Below, in pieces: positions 49,426-58,311 of a DNA stretch of 64,000 nt; positions within the stretch are counted from its first letter, which is position 1; every line of letters starts with the position of its first letter. The notes under the pieces are model-generated. The model worked only from the letters and a program-made list of their open reading frames with translations. It made no database searches and was not told the DNA's origin. The DNA comes from JAFLCL01 sp039809495 (GTDB taxonomy: Bacteria; Myxococcota_A; Polyangia; Polyangiales; Sandaracinaceae). The DNA lies in contig JBDHVC010000020.1 in the NCBI GenBank assembly GCA_039809495.1, positions 3,061 to 67,060 of the forward strand, in the 5' to 3' direction. The position numbers were made by a program, and so were the translations under genes.

Positions 49426-50054
49426 CCACCGAAGATGGCGCCGAGGGAGAAGCCGAAGATCGCGCCGATGACGAGCGGGATGGCGACGCCGAGCGCGACG
49501 AGGCCCACCCCGCCGTAGACGAGCAGCTTGTCGAGCGAGGAGGGCTCGGCCTTCGGATCGTCGCGGAACCGCTCGATGATCTCGAGGTTACGGCGGTTCG
49601 CGCGGAAGTAGACGTCGAACGCGTCACCCAGGATCGGGACGGACCCGAGGAGCGTGTCGATCGCGATGTTCAGGACCATGCGGCCGATCGCGATCGTCGG
49701 GATGCGCTCCTTCAGCGCGAGGAAGAGGAGCGCGACCGAGCCCGCCCCGGTGACGGCGTCCCCGACGCCAGGGAAGAAGAAGCCGAGGATCGGATCGAGC
49801 CCGATGTGGAGGTCGGTGCCCGGGACGCGGATCAGCTCGTCCGCCACGCGGACGAAGCGCTCGACCCACGGCGAGAGCTGCGCCGCGATCGCCTTCTTCA
49901 TCGCCGGATCGAAGTCGTCCCCGAGGGCCTTCTCGACCGCGACGTTCGTGAGCGCGTCGCCGAGCTCTCGCTTGCGATCGATCCTCGGCTCGAGCGCCTC
50001 CGCGCGCTCCCTCCGCGCGAGCCCCGTGCCCCTGGATCCTGCTTCTTCGTCCAT
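49422..50054 (-). CDS. DUF4112 family membrane protein
   Basis: The 210-residue protein matches the DUF4112 pattern: FVRVADELIRVPGTDLHIGLDPILGFFFPGVGDAVTG, split by a conserved turn, then MVLNIAIDTLLGSVPILGDAFDVYFRANRRN. Two or three hydrophobic stretches lie in the middle and at the C-terminus (YGGVGLVALGVAIPLV). Biochemical role unknown. The N-terminal 60 residues are charged and variable. Confidence 0.82.
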   Translation of the reverse strand: MDEEAGSRGTGLARRERAEALEPRIDRKRELGDALTNVAVEKALGDDFDPAMKKAIAAQLSPWVERFVRVADELIRVPGTDLHIGLDPILGFFFPGVGDAVTGAGSVALLFLALKERIPTIAIGRMVLNIAIDTLLGSVPILGDAFDVYFRANRRNLEIIERFRDDPKAEPSSLDKLLVYGGVGLVALGVAIPLVIGAIFGFSLGAIFGG

Positions 50055-50111
50055 CCCCTCGAGGATCGCGCGAAGCGGCCGAGCCGTCGACCCGACCGCT
50101 CGGCGCGCGCG

Positions 50112-52310
50112 CTAGCGCGGGCGGCGCGTGGGCGCGGGGCTCGTGGGCGCGGAGACGTCGAACGCGACCTCCGAGGCGCCCTGGTTGCCCGCGGCGTCGA
50201 ACGCGCGCACCGAGGCGATGTGGGAGCCCGGGCCGAGCGGGCGCGCGAGCCCGGAGAGGGTCGTCACGTCGATCGCGAAGCGCTCGTCGCGCGTGTCGAG
50301 GAGATCGTCGAGCGGGAAGATCGGGCGCGGTTCCCCGCCGTCGATCGCGATCTCGATCCGCGCGATCGGGCCGATCGTGTCGCGCGCGCGGCCCGTGATC
50401 TGCGTGCCGCGCGCCACGAGGTCGACCACCTCGGGGGGCGTGTTGTCGACGAGGATCGGCTCGCTCGTCGCGCGCGAGTCGAGCACGTAGGCGTCGGGGT
50501 TCGAGAGCTCGTCGGTCACCTGGACCTCGACGACGTAGAAGCCGTCGGGGACGCTCGAGGTGTTCCACGCGTACTCGGTCGCCGAGAGCACCTCGGAGTC
50601 GCGCAGGATCTCGCGCCACACCCGCTGCGTCTCCTCCCGGAAGCGCAGCCGAAAGCGGAGCCGATCGCCGTCGGGGTTCTCGACCTTCCAGGTGAGCCCG
50701 AGCGTCGGCGAGGCGGGCTGGGGCGCCGTGGGATCGACGTCGGGCCCGCGCTTGATCGGCCGCGCCTTGAGCCCCACCTCCGTGAGGACCGGGCGCTGGT
50801 TCGTGGGCAGGTAATAGACGCTGACCGCGCGGAGCACCGCGTCCTCGTCGACGAGCCGCGCTCGCACCTGGAGGAAGCGCGCGGCCGGGGAGCGCACCGG
50901 CCCCGGCGCGGCGAGCGGACTGCTCCACGCGCTCCACGTCGTGTCGGGGCGCTCCGTGTTGCCGCTGCGCGTCTCGAAGCGGATCGCGCCGTGGCCTCGC
51001 CACACGAGCTGCCCGAAGCGCGCGAGCTGCTCGGCGTCGAGGACCTTGCTCGTCCAGCTCGGGGCGTCCGGGCGCGAGCGGAGCACGCGATAGAGCGCGG
51101 GGCCGTCGCCCGTCACGATGAAGGGGCTCGCCGAGGTGAGGTCCATCGTGAGGACCTGGCGCTCGTCGACGTCGATCCAGACGCTGCTCGTGCGATCGGG
51201 CTCGATCCGCACGACGCGCCCCTCCGCGCCCATCCCGGCGTAGATCACGCCGCGCTCGTCCAGCTCGACCGCCGTCACGTGCGCGTCGTCGGACGCGAAC
51301 ACCCGCTCGGCCCGACCGCTCGGACCGAGCAGAAACACGCTCCCCTTGCCCGGGCGTGGGCGCGCGCTCCGCGGCGCCGTCGCGGAGCGGGCCGTGCCCG
51401 TCGTGGGCACCGCGGGCGGCTCGGGCATGTCGTTCGCCGCGACGACGAGCGCTCCATCGCGCAGGGCGATCGACGGGATCTCGTTGCCGGGGAAGTCCCA
51501 GACGATCTCCGCTCGCCCCGGCGCGGTGATGCGCGCGACGACGGCGTCGTCGCTGGTGCCCGCGTAGAGCGCGCCGTCGCTCGCGAGCGCGAGGCTCTGG
51601 ATGTGCGCGGCCGGCGCGTCCCAGTAGACGTCCGCCTGCCCGCGCGGATCGACCGCGTAGACGCGACCCTGCGGACCCGTCCCCGCGTAGAGCCGGCGCC
51701 GCGCGCCGTCCCACGCGAGCGCCCAGATCGACTCCGCGGGCTCCTCGGTCGGCGGCGGCGGCGCGAGCGAGCCGTCGGTGGGCGCGGGGGTCGGGGTGGG
51801 GACGAGCGGATCGCCGCTCCCCGACGCCGCGCCGAGCCGCACCAGCTCGCGCGCGGGCGAGCCGGGCGCGCTCGCCGTGTCGAGCGCGAAGAGCCGCCCC
51901 TCGGGGATCGTACCCGCGTAGAGCGTCGTCCCCTCGCCGAACGCGAGGGAAGAGACGAGGAGCTGCCCGGTCTCGGCGAAGAGCTCGATCCGATCGCCGC
52001 GCACCCGATAGACGCGGCCCTGGTCTCCGGTGCCGAGGTAGAGGCTCCCGTCCGGACCGCGCGCGTGGCTGAAAACGACGCCGACGTCCGGCGGCAGCGC
52101 GACGCGCTCGAGGCCGACCGAGACGCGCACCTCGCCGTCCGAGCGGACGGCCGCGTGGTGCAGCTCGCCCTGCGCGAAGCTCGCCGCGTCGTCGATCTCG
52201 AAGGAGCGTGTCCCCACGGCGCGCGCCGTCGGCGCGAGGGCGGCGAGCGCCGCCGAGGCGAGCGTGGCGAGGAGCGCGAGCAGCGCGAGGCGATGAGGGC
52301 GTCGAGACAT
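50112..52310 (-). CDS. Secreted beta-propeller (PQQ/NHL-like) protein with C-terminal Ig-like domains
   Basis: The 732-residue protein has a signal peptide (about 1-31). The first 430 residues repeat a pattern such as DGSLYLGTGDQGRVYRV, RLYAGTGPQGRVYAVDP and GALYAGTSDDAVVARI, which fits a beta-propeller. The last 250 residues contain Ig/fibronectin-like strands (VDNTPPEVVDLVARGTQITG, IEIAIDGGEPRPIF). No catalytic motif was seen. Possible roles are adhesion or sensing at the surface. Divergent from the CXXCH lipoprotein. Confidence 0.75.
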   Translation of the reverse strand: MSRRPHRLALLALLATLASAALAALAPTARAVGTRSFEIDDAASFAQGELHHAAVRSDGEVRVSVGLERVALPPDVGVVFSHARGPDGSLYLGTGDQGRVYRVRGDRIELFAETGQLLVSSLAFGEGTTLYAGTIPEGRLFALDTASAPGSPARELVRLGAASGSGDPLVPTPTPAPTDGSLAPPPPTEEPAESIWALAWDGARRRLYAGTGPQGRVYAVDPRGQADVYWDAPAAHIQSLALASDGALYAGTSDDAVVARITAPGRAEIVWDFPGNEIPSIALRDGALVVAANDMPEPPAVPTTGTARSATAPRSARPRPGKGSVFLLGPSGRAERVFASDDAHVTAVELDERGVIYAGMGAEGRVVRIEPDRTSSVWIDVDERQVLTMDLTSASPFIVTGDGPALYRVLRSRPDAPSWTSKVLDAEQLARFGQLVWRGHGAIRFETRSGNTERPDTTWSAWSSPLAAPGPVRSPAARFLQVRARLVDEDAVLRAVSVYYLPTNQRPVLTEVGLKARPIKRGPDVDPTAPQPASPTLGLTWKVENPDGDRLRFRLRFREETQRVWREILRDSEVLSATEYAWNTSSVPDGFYVVEVQVTDELSNPDAYVLDSRATSEPILVDNTPPEVVDLVARGTQITGRARDTIGPIARIEIAIDGGEPRPIFPLDDLLDTRDERFAIDVTTLSGLARPLGPGSHIASVRAFDAAGNQGASEVAFDVSAPTSPAPTRRPR

Positions 52311-52313
52311 CGT

Positions 52314-52343
52314 GGCTTCGAGGGGCTTCGAGGGGCTTCGAGG
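52314..52343 (+). repeat. Three 10-bp tandem repeats in the leader of the beta-propeller gene
   Basis: Three exact units of GGCTTCGAGG lie directly before the minus-strand ATG, three bases away. They occupy the ribosome-binding region, where no Shine-Dalgarno sequence is seen. Confidence 0.85.
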
Positions 52344-52471
52344 CGAGGCGCGAGCGCGGCGGGCTCGCGCGCGGCAGCGCCGAGCGTAGCTGGGGAGCGC
52401 CGAACCGCGAACCGTTTCGACACGGGCGCGAGCGTCGCGCGGATCCGGGTCCGTCGAGCCGGCTTCCGTCG

Positions 52472-52477
52472 TACGCT
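52472..52477 (+). promoter_or_regulatory. Predicted -10 box (TACGCT) of the CXXCH lipoprotein gene
   Basis: TACGCT ends six bases before the ATG. No -35 match was seen. GAGGG overlaps the spacer. Confidence 0.35.
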
Positions 52478-52483
52478 CGAGGG

Positions 52484-54736
52484 ATGTCTTCGCGTCCCCG
52501 CTCCATCCTTCGCTCACCCATCGCCCTCGCGCTGCTCGCGACGGCGCTCCTCGCGGGCTGCGACTGCGAGCCCGAGGTGCGCCGCACCTCTTGCACCTCG
52601 CGCGCCGACTGCCCGAGCGGGCACGCCTGCGTCGACCACGCCTGCGTCCCCGAGCGTGACGCGGGGCGCGACGAGGAGCGCGACGGCTCGACCACCGCGG
52701 ACGTGACGTACGTCGACGCGCTCGAGGTGCTCCGGATCGAGCCGCTCGACCCGGTGATCGACGCCGACGGCTCGCCGGAGGCGCTCTCCTTCACGGCGCA
52801 CGTCGGCGATCGGACGCTCCCGACCGCCTCGTGGGTCCTCTCCGACGTCGTGCTCGGCTCGGTCGACGCCGGCGGCGTGTTCACGGCCAACGGCCGGACG
52901 GCGGGGCGGGTGCGCCTGACCGCGCGGTGGGGCGCGCTCACCGCCGAGACGACCATCACCGTGCGCGTGCGGATCAGCGCCTCCGCGCCGGGCGTATCGC
53001 TCGCGCCGGGCGTGATCGACGCGCTCCGCGGCGGCGGGAGCGCGGACGCGTCCCACCGCTTCCTCTACCCTTACGACGAGACCGTCTTCCCGCGCGGCCT
53101 CGCCTCTCCCGTCTTTCAGCTCGGCGGCACCGGCGCGGACGCCGTGCGGCTCACGATCGACATCGAGGCTCGCGACTACCACTACGAGGGCTTCTTCGGG
53201 GCGCAGCCGCGCGTCCAGGTCGCGCTCCCGCGCGAGATCTGGGACGCGATGACCGAGAGCGCGGGCGCCGGCGACGCCGTCGTCGTCTCGGTGACGAAGA
53301 TCTCCGGCGACGCCGTGAGCGGTCCCGCGACGGAGACGCTGCGCATCGCGCAGGGCCGGCTGACGGGCAGCATCTACTACAACTCGTACTCGTCACCGCT
53401 CGCGAGCGGCGGCGCCGTCTTGCGCGTCCCGCTCGGGCGCGACGCGGAGGTCGTCCAGGCGAGCTGCACCGTCTGCCACTCCGTCAGCGCGAACGGGAAC
53501 CGGATCGCCACCGGCCTGAGCTGGAGCGACACGATGACGATCACGGGGACCGGGAACCCGATCCGGAGCGGCACGATCGAGCTCGCCTCGGACGGCACGG
53601 CGAGCCCGGGCTACAGCGACGCCGACGGTCGCAAGTACGCGTTCGGCGCGCTCTCGCCCGATGGCTCGGTCCTGGTGAGCAACGCGATCCCGCGCTCGGG
53701 CGGCATCCGCGGGCTCTCGGGCACGATCACGTCGCAGGTCTTCGACGCGGCGAGCGGCGCCGCGATCGCCGCGCCGAGCTGGTCCGTCCCCTACGCCGTC
53801 ACGCCTCAATTCGCCGCCGACGGCTCGGGCATCGCGTTCACCTGGTTCCCCAACGACGGGTCGAACAACCCGCGCTCCATCGGCGTCGCCTCCTTCGACG
53901 GCAGCCTCTCTCCGCCGCTCTTCGGCGCGCCGAGGCGCGTCGTCACCATCACCGACACGTCGCGCATCGTCGGCTGGCCCGCGTTCACCCCGGATGGCCA
54001 GGCCGTCATCTTCCAGGACGCGACCGCGTTCGACACCTCGCTCGGGGGCGCGAGCGGGAGCTCCAACCGGCCGGTGTCGTCGGATCTCCACCTGGTCGAT
54101 CTCACGCGGTGCGACGCGAGCGGCGAGAATTGCGAGGTCTCGGCGCTCGAGCGCCTGAACGGCTATGGCGCGAGCGGCTTCACCCTCCCCTACGGCGAGG
54201 GAGAGGAGGCCCACTCCAACTACGAGCCGACCGTGCTCCCCGTCGCCGTCGGCGGCTACTACTGGGTCGTCTTCACGAGCCGCCGCTGCTACGGCAACCT
54301 GATCGCGCCCGGCGGGACGCTCGCCGGCGGCGAGGATCGCTGGGGCCACCGCACGTCGGCCGGCGCCGAGATCCCGAGCCCGCGCAAGAAGCTCTGGATC
54401 GCCGCGATCGACCTCTCCGGCGCGCCGGGCGCCGATCGGAGCCACCCCGCCTTCTACCTCTCGGGCCAGGAATTCGAGTCGGGCAACATGCGCGGCTTCG
54501 CGGCGCTCGACGCCTGCCACGAAGACGGCGAGAGCTGCGCGTCCGCCGCCGACTGCTGCGGCGGCTTCTGCCGCGACATCTCGGGTGGCGGCGACACGCC
54601 CGAATTCGCCTGCGTGCCGCCGCCGGGAGGCTGCTCCGAGGAGCTCGAGGCCTGCGAGAGCGCCGCCGACTGCTGCGGCGCCTCGCGCGGCGCGCGCTGC
54701 ATCAACCACCGCTGCGCCGAGGACGTCCTCGACTGA
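52484..54736 (+). CDS. Lipoprotein with a single CXXCH motif, Ig-like domain and Cys-rich tail
   Basis: The 750-residue protein begins with a signal peptide ending LLAGC, then a Cys-rich knot (TSRADCPSGHACVDHAC). An Ig-like segment (about 90-165) precedes a long beta-rich region (about 180-680) with WD40/TolB-like strand patterns (FGALSPDGSVLVSN, AFTPDGQAVIF). A CTVCH motif at 328-332 is a potential covalent heme c site. The tail has two SAADCCGG-type knots (about 690-750). It could be a redox or adhesion surface protein. Heme attachment is unproven. Confidence 0.72.
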   Translation: MSSRPRSILRSPIALALLATALLAGCDCEPEVRRTSCTSRADCPSGHACVDHACVPERDAGRDEERDGSTTADVTYVDALEVLRIEPLDPVIDADGSPEALSFTAHVGDRTLPTASWVLSDVVLGSVDAGGVFTANGRTAGRVRLTARWGALTAETTITVRVRISASAPGVSLAPGVIDALRGGGSADASHRFLYPYDETVFPRGLASPVFQLGGTGADAVRLTIDIEARDYHYEGFFGAQPRVQVALPREIWDAMTESAGAGDAVVVSVTKISGDAVSGPATETLRIAQGRLTGSIYYNSYSSPLASGGAVLRVPLGRDAEVVQASCTVCHSVSANGNRIATGLSWSDTMTITGTGNPIRSGTIELASDGTASPGYSDADGRKYAFGALSPDGSVLVSNAIPRSGGIRGLSGTITSQVFDAASGAAIAAPSWSVPYAVTPQFAADGSGIAFTWFPNDGSNNPRSIGVASFDGSLSPPLFGAPRRVVTITDTSRIVGWPAFTPDGQAVIFQDATAFDTSLGGASGSSNRPVSSDLHLVDLTRCDASGENCEVSALERLNGYGASGFTLPYGEGEEAHSNYEPTVLPVAVGGYYWVVFTSRRCYGNLIAPGGTLAGGEDRWGHRTSAGAEIPSPRKKLWIAAIDLSGAPGADRSHPAFYLSGQEFESGNMRGFAALDACHEDGESCASAADCCGGFCRDISGGGDTPEFACVPPPGGCSEELEACESAADCCGASRGARCINHRCAEDVLD

Positions 54737-54738
54737 CC

Positions 54739-54795
54739 GCGCGCCTCGCTCGACGTGATGAGGCGCTCGACGTGACGAAGCGAGCGCGAGCGCGC
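54739..54795. terminator. Inverted repeat between convergent CXXCH and cysC genes
   Basis: GCGCGCCTCGCT pairs with AGCGAG...GCGCGC across a five-base bulge. The loop repeats GCTCGACGTGA twice. It contains the stop-proximal head motif and lies between two stop codons. Confidence 0.55.
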
Positions 54796-54797
54796 TC

Positions 54798-55421
54798 TCA
54801 GCCGTCGCGCTCGTCCCGCGCGGCCGCGGGGACGAGCCCGCGGGCGACGAGGAGCGCGATGACCCGATCGCGCGAGGCCTCGACGTCGGCGCCGTCGTCT
54901 CCGACCACGAGCGCGGGCGCCTCGGGCGCCTCGTAGGGCGCGTCGATGCCGGTGAAGTCGCGGAGCTCCCCGGCGCGCGCGCGGCGATAGAGCCCCTTCG
55001 GATCGCGCGCCTCGCAGACCTCGAGCGGCGTGGCGACGAAGACCTCGAGGAAGCGCGCCTCGGAGACGATCGCGCGAGCGCGCTCCCGATCATCACGCGC
55101 GGGCGAGATGAAGGCCGTGATGACGAGGACGCCCGCGTCGACGAGGAGCCGCGCCACCTCGGCGACGCGGCGGATGTTCTCGCGCCGATCCGCCGCGGAG
55201 AAGCCGAGATCGGCGGAGAGCCCGTGCCGCACGTTGTCGCCGTCGAGCACGTACGCGACGACGCCCCGCTCGACGAGCGCCTTCTCGATCCGCCGCGCGA
55301 GCGTGCTCTTGCCCGAGCCCGAGAGCCCCGTCAGCCAGAGGACCGCGGCGCCGTGCCCGAGCAGGCGGCGCCGCTCGTCCGGCGTGACGAGGCCCTCGTG
55401 CCAGGTGACGTTCGTGCTCAT
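54798..55421 (-). CDS. cysC: Adenylylsulfate kinase
   Basis: The 207-residue enzyme phosphorylates adenylyl sulfate to PAPS. Motifs are GLSGSGKST (P loop, 32-40), VLDGDNVRHGLSADLGFS, REENIRR-like RRENIRRVAEVA, and FVATPLEVCEARDPKGLYRRARAGE. The C-terminus has a short extension (VPAAARDERDG). No cysD/cysN genes are adjacent. A TAGACG box lies seven bases before the ATG. Confidence 0.93.
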   Translation of the reverse strand: MSTNVTWHEGLVTPDERRRLLGHGAAVLWLTGLSGSGKSTLARRIEKALVERGVVAYVLDGDNVRHGLSADLGFSAADRRENIRRVAEVARLLVDAGVLVITAFISPARDDRERARAIVSEARFLEVFVATPLEVCEARDPKGLYRRARAGELRDFTGIDAPYEAPEAPALVVGDDGADVEASRDRVIALLVARGLVPAAARDERDG

Positions 55422-55464
55422 CGCGTCGCGTCTAGCACGCCACCCGGCGCGGCGCGCCGCGCCG

Positions 55465-56586
55465 TCAGCGGCACGCCTGCGTCCGAGACGAAAGCGAGGC
55501 GCCGCAGCCGACGCCGGATATGGGATAGCATGTCGTGAATTGCGCCGTCGCGCCGCAATTCGGGACGGATCCGACCCAGCCCGAGGCGTCGCAGCTCCCG
55601 CGGCATTCGACGTTCCCCGTTCGAACCTCGGGATCGTCCGCGCCGCTGCAGTCGTAGTCGTAGAAGGGCGGGAGGTACCCGCCCGACGCGCGCGTCGTGA
55701 AGTAGCGCGTCTGGCCCGGGAAGATGTCGGCGTTGCGATCGTTACAGTCCGCGGCGCTCGAGCGCGCGGCGCGCCAGACGCCATCGGCGCACGTCGAGGG
55801 CGCGACGCGCGGCATCGCGCAGTCGCTCCGCGTCTCGCCAGCGGTCGGGGTGAACCCGTCCCGATCGCAGTCGGCGAAGTAAGCGGCCGTCGGCAGGCCC
55901 TCGTCGATGGCCCCGTCGCAGTCGTCGTCGGCGTCGTTGCACGTCTCCGCCGCGCCCGGATGGATCGCCGCGTCGCCGTCGTTGCAGTCGCCCCCGACCG
56001 CGACGAAGCCCGATGGCGCCGTGCAGCCCGTCATCGAGAGGTCGTCGCGACCGTAACCGTCGCCGTCGGCGTCGCGGAAGAAGCTCAAGAGCACGCCCTC
56101 GTCGATCGTGCCATTGCAGTCGTCGTCGACGCCGTTGCACGCCTCCGTCGCGCCGGGGTGGACGCTCGCGCGCGTGTCGTCGCAGTCCGTCGCGGGGCCG
56201 ACGTAGCCCTCGCGCGCCTCCGCGCACGCGTCGAGGGGCGCGTCCGGGTCGCCGAACCCGTCGCCGTCCCCGTCCGCGTAGAGGGTCGGGAACGGACAGG
56301 GCGCGGCGTCCGCGGCGCTCGCGGCGTCCGCGGCGCTCGCCGCGTCGAGCGGCGGGCCCGCGTCCGCGTCGCTGTCCGCGTCCGTCGGGGCCTCGCCGTC
56401 GTCGGGCGCGACGCGGGCGTCCTCGACGCTGGGCGTCGCGGCGTCCGCCGCCTGATCCGCGACACACACGCCGCCCTCCTCGACGAAGCCGGCCGGGCAC
56501 GCGGAGGAGCCGCCGCAGCCGACGAGCGCGGCGATGAAGAGCGAGAGAGGAACGATCGATCGCAGGTGCTTCACGGAGGGCCTCAT
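55465..56586 (-). CDS. MopE-like metal-repeat lipoprotein
   Basis: The 373-residue protein has a lipobox ALVGC and then an Asp/Ala-rich stretch with DAASAADAASAADAA. Two MopE/Cys-rich repeats follow (about 130-230): DADGDGYG, DCNDGDAAIHPGAAETCN and DDDCDGAIDEG, each with paired Cys and Asp-rich loops. The C-terminal part has more Cys pairs (VECRGSCDASG, TTCYPISGVGCG). MopE relatives bind copper or calcium outside the cell. An ATG 24 bases upstream is an alternative start; I prefer the one that opens the basic signal peptide. Confidence 0.8.
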   Translation of the reverse strand: MRPSVKHLRSIVPLSLFIAALVGCGGSSACPAGFVEEGGVCVADQAADAATPSVEDARVAPDDGEAPTDADSDADAGPPLDAASAADAASAADAAPCPFPTLYADGDGDGFGDPDAPLDACAEAREGYVGPATDCDDTRASVHPGATEACNGVDDDCNGTIDEGVLLSFFRDADGDGYGRDDLSMTGCTAPSGFVAVGGDCNDGDAAIHPGAAETCNDADDDCDGAIDEGLPTAAYFADCDRDGFTPTAGETRSDCAMPRVAPSTCADGVWRAARSSAADCNDRNADIFPGQTRYFTTRASGGYLPPFYDYDCSGADDPEVRTGNVECRGSCDASGWVGSVPNCGATAQFTTCYPISGVGCGASLSSRTQACR

Positions 56587-56669
56587 GAGTTGGGTGGAGC
56601 GCGCGCTCATCGGGCCGAGCCCGCCGTCGTTGCCTCACCCGCGACGCGCGGCTTAGCGTACGCGCCGCG

Positions 56670-57800
56670 CTAGGGCGAGCCCGCCTGGGCGCGCTCTCGC
56701 TCGCGCAGGCTCGTGACGCCCTCGTTGTGCGTCTCGAGCGTCGCGCTGAAGCGGTGACGACCGCCGCCGCTCGCGACGAAGTAGAAGTCGCCGTGCTCGG
56801 CGGGCTCGAGCACCGCGCGGATCGCGGCGAGCCCAGGGTTCGAGATCGGGCCGGGCGGCAAGCCCGCGCGCCGGTACGTGTTGTAGGGGTTGTCGGCGTC
56901 GTCGAGCATCGCGCGCGTGATGCGGCGCCCATCGAAGCCGGCGCACGAGGGCCGGAGCGGCTCCTCCTCGCAGCCGTACGAGACGGTCGGATCGGCCTGC
57001 AGGCGATGGCGCGGGAGGAACGTCTCGCTCTCGAGCCGGTTCAGGAACACGCCCGCGATGATCGGCTGCTCCTCGGGGACGACCGCCTCCTGCTCGACGA
57101 TCGACGCGAGGACGAGGATCTCATGCGGCCCGAGCCCGAGCCGCGCGAGCCGGCGCCGGCCCGGCGTCTCCACGCCCTCCGCGAAGAGCGGGCGCGTCTG
57201 CGCGCGGTAGGCGCGGACGAAGCGGCGCACGAGCTCGCGCGGATCGGAATTCGTCACGAGCGTGTACGTCTCGGGGAAGAGATACCCCTCCGCGCTCGGC
57301 CCCGGGATCCCGAGCTCGTCGAGCAGAGCCCGATCGCTCGTCGCCTCGAGGAACGCCTCCTCGTCGCAGATCCCCCAGCGCGAGAGCCGGCGCGCGATGT
57401 CGTGTCGATCGAAGCCCTCGGGGACGAGGAGCGTGATCGATGCCTCGCCGAACCCCTCCGCGAGCCGCGCGACCAGCGTCCGGACGCTCATGTCGGCGCG
57501 CAGGCGCACGGCCCCCCGGCGCAGGCGCGGCTCGGCGCCGAGCAGCCGCGCGTAGAGCGCGAAGAGGCGCGCGTCGTCGATGGCGCCGAGGCGCGCGAGC
57601 TCGCGCGCGACCGCGTCGAGGTCGTCGCTCGGCCGGATGACCAGCGCGAGCTCCGTCGCGCTCGGGACCACGGCGCGCGACGCGCTGGGGTAGACGAGGA
57701 AGAGCCAGCCGAGCGCGACGATGACGAGGCCGACGACGAGCGCGACGACGAGCTCGAGCGCCCGGAGCCTCGCGCTCGAGCGGGCGCGACGGCGCGTCAC
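56670..57800 (-). CDS. mltG: Endolytic transglycosylase MltG (YceG family)
   Basis: The 376-residue protein has one N-terminal span (about 15-38), a LysM-like part, and the MltG catalytic domain. The catalytic Glu is in ILVLASIVEQEAVV, followed by AGVFLNRL and LQADPTVSYG. NPYNTYRRAGLPPGPISNPGLAAIRAV is the usual C-terminal block. It cuts nascent peptidoglycan glycan strands at the inner membrane, setting chain length. GTG overlaps the ruvX stop by four bases, so the pair is coupled; the two are neighbours in other bacteria too. Confidence 0.93.
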   Translation of the reverse strand: MTRRRARSSARLRALELVVALVVGLVIVALGWLFLVYPSASRAVVPSATELALVIRPSDDLDAVARELARLGAIDDARLFALYARLLGAEPRLRRGAVRLRADMSVRTLVARLAEGFGEASITLLVPEGFDRHDIARRLSRWGICDEEAFLEATSDRALLDELGIPGPSAEGYLFPETYTLVTNSDPRELVRRFVRAYRAQTRPLFAEGVETPGRRRLARLGLGPHEILVLASIVEQEAVVPEEQPIIAGVFLNRLESETFLPRHRLQADPTVSYGCEEEPLRPSCAGFDGRRITRAMLDDADNPYNTYRRAGLPPGPISNPGLAAIRAVLEPAEHGDFYFVASGGGRHRFSATLETHNEGVTSLRERERAQAGSP

Positions 57801-58258
57801 GCGCGCGGCTCCACGCGGTGGACGAGCGCGCGCGCGCGGACCGCGTCGCTCGCCTCGAGGTAGGCCTCGAGCAGGAGCGCCGCCGCCACGCTGTCGAGCC
57901 TGCCGCGCTGCTCCTTCGCGGAGCGACCCGAGGCGCGCATCGCGCGTGAGGCGGCCACGCTCGTCAGGCGCTCGTCCCAGAGCGCGACCGAGCACGCGAG
58001 CGCGAGCGAGAGGCGCGCCCCGAGCGCGCGCGCCTTCAAGGCGGCGGGACCCTCACGCCCGCTCAGCTCGAGCGGCAGCCCGAGCAGCACGAGCTCGACC
58101 CGCTCCGCGCGGACGAGCCCCTCGACGTGGGCGAGCGCCTCCGCCTCGCTCGTGATCGACAGCACCGGGCGCGCCTCGGCGAAGCGATCGTCCGCGTCGG
58201 CGAGGGCGAGGCCCCAGCGCTTCTCTCCAGGATCGACCGCGAGGATCCGCGCGACCAT
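57797..58258 (-). CDS. ruvX: Putative pre-16S rRNA nuclease / Holliday-junction resolvase-like protein
   Basis: The 153-residue protein matches the RuvX/YqgF family of RNase H fold proteins: ILAVDPGEKRWGLALAD (first Asp), LGLPLELSGREGPAA, WDERLTSVAA and DSVAAALLLEAYL (last Asp). YqgF proteins process the 5-prime end of 16S rRNA. The length is typical. Its stop overlaps the start of mltG. TAGAGG lies six bases before the ATG. Confidence 0.9.
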   Translation of the reverse strand: MVARILAVDPGEKRWGLALADADDRFAEARPVLSITSEAEALAHVEGLVRAERVELVLLGLPLELSGREGPAALKARALGARLSLALACSVALWDERLTSVAASRAMRASGRSAKEQRGRLDSVAAALLLEAYLEASDAVRARALVHRVEPRA

Positions 58259-58311
58259 CTCCGACCTCTAGCGCGGGCACGCGCACGCGTCGAAGCAAGC
58301 GCGGCGCTCCG

